From: Rubrivivax sp.
Lineage (GTDB): Bacteria; Pseudomonadota; Gammaproteobacteria; Burkholderiales; Burkholderiaceae_C
Length of the DNA: 64,000 nt
Direction: 5' to 3'
Assembly: GCA_027484825.1 (NCBI GenBank)
Contig: JAIXSE010000015.1
Coordinates: 248,001 to 312,000, forward strand
Position numbers and translations under genes: made by a program. Shown here piece after piece: positions 59,027 to 64,000 of the stretch. The notes beneath the pieces were generated by a model, which saw only the letters and a list, made by a program, of their open reading frames with translations, searched no databases and was not told the DNA's origin. Positions within the stretch are counted from its first letter, which is position 1; each line of letters starts with the position of its first letter.

Positions 59027-59436
59027 GTGAGCTGTAGAGCGAGGCATAAGACGCGAAACGGCGACCCATAAGATGCGAATCTATGGGTCGCATCTTGCTA
59101 ATAGCAGTATTGCTACCGAAAAGTGAGCCACAGACGGGCTTGGGTAACTCCAAGGCCCGAAGCGAGACGACGCATCAGGTCCGCCAGGCCTCCTGCTTTG
59201 ACAATCACGATGCGGTTCATGGGCGTCATAGCCCAATAGCTTCTGTAGCTCGGTGCCTGACCGCCCACAGCGTGCATACCGGTTGGCCATTCGAGTCACG
59301 CTGGCCAACAAGTCACAGAAGTTGCCGCGCCAGGTAGCGTCGTAGACGGCACCGTCCGGCGTCATCGAGACGGGCACGCCGATGCGCTCAGGTACCAGCG
59401 AGCATCAACTCCCGACGGGCCGCGAACTACTCTCGT
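59027..59436 (-). other. Island boundary with possible gene remnant
   Basis: This 410 bp starts the drop in GC after gyrB. On the minus strand two frames look protein-like but are broken. One reads LVPERIGVPVSMTPDGAVYD and goes on to LQKLLGYDAHEPHR. The other, from ATG 59220, reads MNRIVIVKAGGLADLMRRLA and stops soon. They overlap and might be one frameshifted gene. No family was recognised. Confidence 0.35.
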
Positions 59437-60168
59437 CTAGCTGCTACGTTGCAATCGCAGCGGATGGTCGGCAGAGAGCGCTGCAACACACGCCGCGAGC
59501 TTGCCCTCCAGCTCGGCGACCAAAGGCTCCAGATGTACGACTACGTGTTCGGGCGAGGTCAGCATCTCTGGGAAAGCCCACGATGTCGCGGCCCTCGTCA
59601 TGTAGTCAGCCTCGAAGGGGTAGACGCCCCTGAAAGCCTTCAGGATGGTGCTCTCAGCGAGCTTAACTACGGCATCGCCGAGATATCCGAACTCTCCGCC
59701 GTCGGGCCGCAGTCCATACTGGATGCGCAGGGACTTCGGAAGCTCCCAGTAGACCACCCTGCACCTTTGCACGCGGTCATTGAGCTCTGCGAGCCGCATG
59801 GCGACGACCTCCGCACTCGCCACAGCTTTAGTATCGGCTAGAGACTGCAAATGGACGTTGGTGAGCGCCGCCGCCTCCTTAGCACCGATCTGGAAGCCAC
59901 TCTCGGACAACAGGATGCCACGGTCAGCGCCGGTGTCGGCGACTATCTCGCGCAGCGCCAGTACGTGTAGCTTGTTCACCGGGGTCTGCCAGCACTTGCA
60001 CTCGACGATCCAGGTCACCTCGAAGCCAATATGGCGCGATTTCACGAGGACGTCGACGTCGTGCTTCGTTCTGGCGCCCAGCACCGTGACGTCAGCTTGT
60101 GCGTCCATCCCCATCGACCGAAAGAAGGCCGCGGCCTCCTCTTGATAGTTCTGCCAGGCAGCAGCCAT
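59437..60168 (-). CDS. Mrr-like restriction endonuclease domain protein
   Basis: A 243-aa protein. Residues ~5-95 fit the Mrr-type PD-(D/E)XK nuclease: helix YQEEAAAFFRSMGMDAQ, GARTKHDVDVLV with Asp39, then WIVECKCW giving Glu56-x-Lys58, followed by VNKLHVLALREIV and RGILLSESGF. Such domains cut modified or foreign DNA. The C-terminal ~140 residues have no family I recognise and could be a specificity part. It is divergent from the DUF4031/TS-like operon. Codon use is unlike the core genes. Confidence 0.78.
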   Translation of the reverse strand: MAAAWQNYQEEAAAFFRSMGMDAQADVTVLGARTKHDVDVLVKSRHIGFEVTWIVECKCWQTPVNKLHVLALREIVADTGADRGILLSESGFQIGAKEAAALTNVHLQSLADTKAVASAEVVAMRLAELNDRVQRCRVVYWELPKSLRIQYGLRPDGGEFGYLGDAVVKLAESTILKAFRGVYPFEADYMTRAATSWAFPEMLTSPEHVVVHLEPLVAELEGKLAACVAALSADHPLRLQRSS

Positions 60169-60402
60169 GCCTCGCCCCCCCGAGCTGTTTAGGACCGTAT
60201 GCTACGAGACCGCCTGCAAAAGTCCGCGGTGAAACTGACGTTGCCGCCCTTCCTGCTTTTGCGCACCGAGCTGGAGCTTCGGTGCGATGACGGCGACGAG
60301 GCTGTACCGCCCCGGCATGTCCGGAGCGTTCTTCTTTGCACGAGCCGGGGCACGGCCATGCCGCTTGACCGGCGTGGTACATTTCGCGCACGGGGGAGAG
60401 AA

Positions 60403-60705
60403 TTGGTATACGTCGACGATGCCAACGTGTCGAAGTACGGCCGTAGCTGGTGCCATTTGACGGCGGACAGCCTTGACGAGCTTCATGCATTCGCTGCTCG
60501 CATTGGCCTACCTAGCCGTGCATTCCATCGCGGCGCGCGCCACCCCCACTACGATATCACTTCGGACCAGCGGATGAACGCACTTCGCAGTGGTGCACGT
60601 CCTGTCAGTCCTCGAGACGTCGTGCGCATCACCAGGCAGGTGTTCCCTCCTGCGCCAGCCGTGGCCAGCTCGCCCAGCGACGCACAGCTTGCCCTTTTTG
60701 CCTAG
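60403..60705 (+). CDS. DUF4031 domain protein
   Basis: A ~100-aa protein beginning LVYVDDANVSKYGRSWCHL and containing SLDELHAFAARIGLPSRAFH and HPHYDIT, the conserved pattern of DUF4031, a small phage- and plasmid-associated family of unknown function. TTG 60403 is chosen because the family starts with VYVDD and a GGGGGAGAG ribosome site lies just upstream; ATG 60358 would add 15 basic residues. It is 14 bp before the thymidylate-synthase-like gene. Confidence 0.75.
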   Translation: MVYVDDANVSKYGRSWCHLTADSLDELHAFAARIGLPSRAFHRGARHPHYDITSDQRMNALRSGARPVSPRDVVRITRQVFPPAPAVASSPSDAQLALFA

Positions 60706-60719
60706 GGCATAAGCGCACC

Positions 60720-61736
60720 GTGTATATCCGCGCAGACTCCCTGGACGACCTTCTGGGCAAGGTTTATCGGCAGATTCTGGCTCGCGGCACACGCATTGAA
60801 CCCACTAAGGGCCCGGCTCACGAAATCTACGGCGTCCTGCTGAAACTCTCGGCGCCACGCCTGCGCCTCAGCCGGACTGAGTCGCGCGGCATCATGTTTA
60901 GTTGCCTCGGGGAGTTGCTCTGGATAATGGCTGGCAGCAACGCGCTGGACTTCATCGAGTACTACATCTCGGAATACAGGAAGTCGTCCGACGATGAACT
61001 GACCATTCACGGAGCGTACGGTCCGAGGATGTTCGGCAAACGCCCCAATGACCAGCTGGCGCGCGTTATTTCGGCGCTGCAGAGCAAGCCTGACTCGCGC
61101 CAAGCGGTAATCCAGCTGTTCGACCGTCGTGACACTCTTGAATACCACAGCGACATCCCCTGCACATGCACGATGCAGTTCGTCATACGAGACCGACGGC
61201 TGCACATGCTGACGTCGATGCGGTCCAACGACGCTTGGCTCGGACTACCGCACGACGTGTTCGCATTCACCATGATTCAGGAGCTGGTTGCCCGATCGCT
61301 GGGCGTTGAATTGGGGGCGTACCAGCACTCCGTCGGTAGCCTGCATCTGTACGAGCGAGACGACAAGAAGGCCATTCGGTATCTCGATGAAGGGTGGCAG
61401 CCCAGGAGGCCTATGCCGCCGATGCCCAAGGGCGACCCATGGCCTGCCATTGGGAGGTTGCTCGAATTCGAGAAGGCCGTGCGGAATGGCGATGCAAGCG
61501 CTGTAGACCCACGGGAGTCCATGGAGCCCTACTGGGCTGACCTTGCTACCTTGCTGGCGATCTACAAGGCAGGCAAGACGACCGGCAACCAAAACGAAAT
61601 CAGACGGCTGAAGCGGCGTCTGACGAACGAGGTCTACGCCATGTACATCAACAAGCGCTACGGAATGGTGCCTTCCGTCAAAGACCAAGCCACGATCTTC
61701 GATGGCACTAACGACGCATCAAAGGCTGCGGCATGA
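60720..61736 (+). CDS. Thymidylate-synthase-family enzyme, probable (d)CMP hydroxymethylase type
   Basis: A 338-aa protein starting at GTG 60720. The TS fold is evident: catalytic Cys148 in DIPCTCTMQF, the phosphate/base-binding RSND (168-171), LGLPHDVFAF, and HLYE (His209, Tyr211). In ThyA the LPFN Asn177 selects dUMP; here it is Asp179 (LPHD), as in T4 dCMP hydroxymethylase and MilA-like CMP hydroxymethylases. A ~95-residue C-terminal extension follows the TS core. It likely transfers a one-carbon unit from methylene-tetrahydrofolate to a cytidine nucleotide. Its stop overlaps the next gene's ATG (ATGA). Confidence 0.8.
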   Translation: MYIRADSLDDLLGKVYRQILARGTRIEPTKGPAHEIYGVLLKLSAPRLRLSRTESRGIMFSCLGELLWIMAGSNALDFIEYYISEYRKSSDDELTIHGAYGPRMFGKRPNDQLARVISALQSKPDSRQAVIQLFDRRDTLEYHSDIPCTCTMQFVIRDRRLHMLTSMRSNDAWLGLPHDVFAFTMIQELVARSLGVELGAYQHSVGSLHLYERDDKKAIRYLDEGWQPRRPMPPMPKGDPWPAIGRLLEFEKAVRNGDASAVDPRESMEPYWADLATLLAIYKAGKTTGNQNEIRRLKRRLTNEVYAMYINKRYGMVPSVKDQATIFDGTNDASKAAA

Positions 61737-62647
61737 ACGCCCAACAGAAGGAACAGCGGGCGCTTGCCCTGGAAGCACAGCTTCTCGCCTTTCATCAGAA
61801 CAACATACCGCTGCACGGCGTGGCACCGCCGGAGAACATGCTTGCCTTTGTCTGGCAACTAATCGACAGCATTCAGCGGGTGGCGTACGTGAAGGCCGTA
61901 CGCGTCCGTGCGGTCAGCGCTGAGCGAGCCAATCCGCGGAGTCACTATTTTGACCCTATTCGGGCGGCCGTGGCTGCGGGACAGACAGAGGAGGCCTTCT
62001 GGCTCGTCTTTTTGGCGACCCACTGTGGCTACAACCTGCGGACCAAGTGGCTGCTTTCAGCCGAGCTCTATGGCGCTTCTGAAGCCGCGCCGTGGACGTG
62101 GTCGCGGGTCATAAATGATCCCGAGGCCTATGCTGACTGGGTCGAAGAACACTACGACACGTTCACCGGCAAGTTCGGCAACCACCGCAAGTACGAGTCG
62201 CTCAAGCCAGGCCCCAAGGGGACAGGTGCAGTAGTCCGCAGCTATGTCAACTGGATTACAGGCTTTGGCTCGCACGCGGCAATGGTTACTCAAGCACAGG
62301 CCCAAGCGAACGGTAATGCACGTCGCGCCTTTAACGTGCTGTATGAGCAGATGCGCGCGGTCATGCGCTTCGGCCGCACTGGCCGCTTCGATTACCTCAC
62401 CATGCTTGGCAAGGTCGGGCTCGCCAACATCGAAGCAGACTCGACATACATGAACGAGGCGACGGGTCCAAAGCGCGGCGCGCGGCTGCTGTTTGACGGC
62501 CAGATCGACTCCAATACCGGCGCCCGAGTCCTGGAGGCGCGCGTGGCCGCCCTCGAGCAGCATCTCGGCGTCGGCATGCAGGTCATGGAAGACGCATTGT
62601 GCAACTGGCAGAAGAGCCCGAACATCTACCAGGCCTTCCGAGGCTAG
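61733..62647 (+). CDS. Alpha-glutamyl/putrescinyl thymine pyrophosphorylase clade 3-like protein
   Basis: A 304-aa, mostly helical protein. Segments EEAFWLVFLATHCGYN, TGKFGNHRKYESL (~145-157), FGRTGRFDYLTMLGK (213-227) and ATGPKRGARLLF (243-254) resemble the aGPT-Pplase3 family named by Iyer and Aravind in DNA hypermodification islands. I recall this pattern rather than having searched it. No P-loop is visible. It overlaps the TS-like gene by 4 bp, so the two products are probably made together and act in one pathway. Confidence 0.65.
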   Translation: MNAQQKEQRALALEAQLLAFHQNNIPLHGVAPPENMLAFVWQLIDSIQRVAYVKAVRVRAVSAERANPRSHYFDPIRAAVAAGQTEEAFWLVFLATHCGYNLRTKWLLSAELYGASEAAPWTWSRVINDPEAYADWVEEHYDTFTGKFGNHRKYESLKPGPKGTGAVVRSYVNWITGFGSHAAMVTQAQAQANGNARRAFNVLYEQMRAVMRFGRTGRFDYLTMLGKVGLANIEADSTYMNEATGPKRGARLLFDGQIDSNTGARVLEARVAALEQHLGVGMQVMEDALCNWQKSPNIYQAFRG

Positions 62648-62649
62648 GC

Positions 62650-63726
62650 CTACTCAGCCCAGGAGTACCGCTTTTTGAGGAAGTTAAGCTTGTCCTGACG
62701 TACCAACCCGCGGTGCTGCAGCTGTCCGACCACGATGCCGGGCGAGATGGACAGGTTCTTCGCAAACCGCATGATGCTTCGGTACTCATGGGGCAGCGCT
62801 CGCAAGGCCGCCTCTTCCGACGGCGGGATAAGTACTTGGCCAGCGAACTTGTTCGCTTCGGCTTCTTCGTGACTATCCAGCTCACGTCGGTCGGACCACT
62901 CAAGAAACAGGCGGTCCTCATGAAGCAATAGATGGCCAGCTTCGTGAAAGAAGGTGAACCAAAAGCTGTCGTCGCGTAGGTAGCGAACGCTTAGCTGCAG
63001 GATCGCTTTGCCGTTCTTGACGCGGGTCGCACCGCTGGCAGGACACCCATTCGGCGCACGCACGATTACAACGGCGACGCCACAAGCAGCGCACTGCTTT
63101 TGGAGCTGCGGGATGAACTCGGCAGGCTCACGGACACGGGTCAGTGATTTCAAAGACGGCAACAAGCGTTCAAAGCACTCACGCGACCAAGTATCCACTG
63201 CCAGTTCCACAGCGGCCAGCTCGCCCTGTCTGAGCCATGCGGCTACCGATGCCGACTGCGCCGTGAAAACCGGCGAGGTGCGGTACGCGGTAAGGCCGGT
63301 TCGGTCGGAGAGCCAGGTGTCGCGCCACTCGTCAACAGTGCTGACTTCGAAGAAGTCCAGGGCGTTTCGTAGCTTTTCGCCCGTCGAGGTTGCTTTCTTG
63401 AGCCACCCGTACCGGACCATATCTGCAATCGGAAGGCTCGAGACCCACTGCCTACTGTCGTCCTGAAGCGCCTCAACGTCACGCCTGTACTGAGCTTCGC
63501 GTGCCAGCCAGAAACGCACGCTGCCCCCAACGACACCAGCCAAGCCTTTGGCACGAGCCGCAGTAATCGGCAGTTCGCCGTTGAAGAGCTGCCACAAATT
63601 CCCTGCGGGCAGCCCAATCGCCCGCGCGAGGTCGTCAGACTGGAGGCTCTTCTTGGCGATCAGTTGCCGGACGGTCTCGCCCGGCGGGGATGCCCATGCT
63701 GGGGAGAACTCGGTAGAGCGCGTCAC
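62650..63726 (-). CDS. HigA-type antitoxin/regulator with ImmA-IrrE metallopeptidase domain
   Basis: A 358-aa protein. An N-terminal HTH (ETVRQLIAKKSLQSDDLARA...GLPAGNLWQLFNGE, key part LPAGNLWQLFNG) is followed by a middle helical region and a C-terminal ImmA/IrrE peptidase domain with HEAGH at 261-265 and EEAEANKFAGQVLIP. Such fusions act as antitoxins or regulators that cleave repressors. It overlaps the toxin-like gene by 4 bp and ends 2 bp from the aGPT-like gene tail to tail. Confidence 0.85.
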   Translation of the reverse strand: MTRSTEFSPAWASPPGETVRQLIAKKSLQSDDLARAIGLPAGNLWQLFNGELPITAARAKGLAGVVGGSVRFWLAREAQYRRDVEALQDDSRQWVSSLPIADMVRYGWLKKATSTGEKLRNALDFFEVSTVDEWRDTWLSDRTGLTAYRTSPVFTAQSASVAAWLRQGELAAVELAVDTWSRECFERLLPSLKSLTRVREPAEFIPQLQKQCAACGVAVVIVRAPNGCPASGATRVKNGKAILQLSVRYLRDDSFWFTFFHEAGHLLLHEDRLFLEWSDRRELDSHEEAEANKFAGQVLIPPSEEAALRALPHEYRSIMRFAKNLSISPGIVVGQLQHRGLVRQDKLNFLKKRYSWAE

Positions 63727-64000
63727 AGGTCGCCTCCAATGTAGATGACCTTCAGCCTCGAGACCTGCGCCCAGTCGACGGCTTCACCGCTCACCGGCAC
63801 ATGCTGGTGGTTCACTTCGCAGTAGAGATATCGCCCTTCACTGAGCCCAAACCGTATCAGTCCCACCCTCGACCCGCAACTCTCGAATTCCAGCCCCATC
63901 TCCATCAGCTCGGCGACCGTTTCAACGGCCTCCAGGTCGGCGAGATACCTACGCAATGCGGCTGCGGCACTTTCCCCAAGCTCACGCTTGGCCCTTGCGG
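63723..64000 (-). CDS. HigB-like toxin (5'-partial)
   Basis: The frame is open to the window edge, so the N-terminus is missing. The visible ~92 residues include AKRELGESAAAALRRYLADL and a C-terminal YLYCEVNHQHVP...VDWAQVSRLKVIYIG. The LADLE-A-xx-V and VDWxxVxRxKI pattern is that of RelE/HigB-like killer proteins. It precedes the HTH-ImmA/IrrE gene with a 4-bp overlap, the usual HigBA order. Assignment is moderate because the start is absent. Confidence 0.6.
   Translation of the reverse strand, partial: ARAKRELGESAAAALRRYLADLEAVETVAELMEMGLEFESCGSRVGLIRFGLSEGRYLYCEVNHQHVPVSGEAVDWAQVSRLKVIYIGGDL

Noticed and set aside
60202-60486. A minus-strand frame opposite the DUF4031 gene
   Set aside because: It overlaps the conserved DUF4031 coding region and has no motif, though it contains a CAKC pair.
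59027-64000. Prophage or tRNA-integrated element
   Set aside because: No integrase, structural phage gene, tRNA or attachment repeat is visible in the window; only a lower-GC island can be supported.

Overview
The window is a 64 kb piece of a GC-rich betaproteobacterial chromosome. Gene content, codon use and the order mnmE-yidC-yidD-rnpA-rpmH-(oriC)-dnaA-dnaN-gyrB point to Burkholderiales, most likely the Roseateles/Mitsuaria/Rubrivivax group. The genus is an inference from protein flavour and not a database result. Coding density is high almost throughout. No rRNA, tRNA, CRISPR array or intact insertion sequence was seen.

Layout. 1-8.95 kb: two tandem TPR-GGDEF diguanylate cyclases, a SulP-STAS anion transporter, a KgtP-like 2-oxoglutarate permease (minus), a small DUF4148 secreted protein, a repeat-rich spacer and a LysR regulator. 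9-20.3 kb: an acyl-CoA synthetase, trpS and psd (all minus), then trhO, a divergent MurA paralogue, an RluA-type pseudouridine synthase and a membrane GGDEF protein, followed by HDOD and TauE proteins on the minus strand. 20.8-25.6 kb: SNF2 helicase, a 53-residue unknown protein, a thioredoxin-like protein and an M17 aminopeptidase. 25.6-31.8 kb (minus): GMC oxidoreductase, creD, creC, creB and a BtuF-like binding protein. 32.1-38.9 kb: a glycine-rich RRM protein; an SDR; the Kdo/LPS operon kdsD-kdsC-lptC; a QseBC/PmrAB-like two-component pair divergent from a PAP2 phosphatase. 39-48.5 kb: PfpI, an RHH protein, glutamate dehydrogenase, a KefB/C antiporter, a phosphoglycerate-mutase-like phosphatase, acyl-CoA dehydrogenase, PAS-GGDEF and apt. 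48.6-59 kb: the origin region. mnmE, yidC, yidD, rnpA and rpmH point left; dnaA, dnaN and gyrB point right.

59-64 kb is an accessory island placed directly after gyrB, with visibly lower GC and different codon use. It holds an Mrr-like PD-(D/E)XK nuclease on the minus strand. Divergent from it is a tight plus-strand operon: a DUF4031 protein, a thymidylate-synthase-family enzyme whose dUMP-discriminating Asn is Asp, and a protein resembling the alpha-glutamyl/putrescinyl thymine pyrophosphorylase clade 3 family. A HigB-like/ImmA-IrrE toxin-antitoxin pair follows and runs off the window. I read this as a candidate pyrimidine-hypermodification or nucleotide-based conflict system; it is the most novel item here.

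Other non-coding signals stand out. A dispersed intergenic repeat carries three consecutive small hairpins with conserved stems and variable loops. Four CTTCAG boxes sit at exact 11-bp spacing between the two-component operon and the PAP2 gene. A cluster of DnaA-box-like nonamers lies inside an insertion in rnpA, and a DnaA box overlaps the -10 of a good dnaA promoter. An intrinsic terminator sits in the leader of tauE. A six-copy heptanucleotide repeat lies just upstream of creB.
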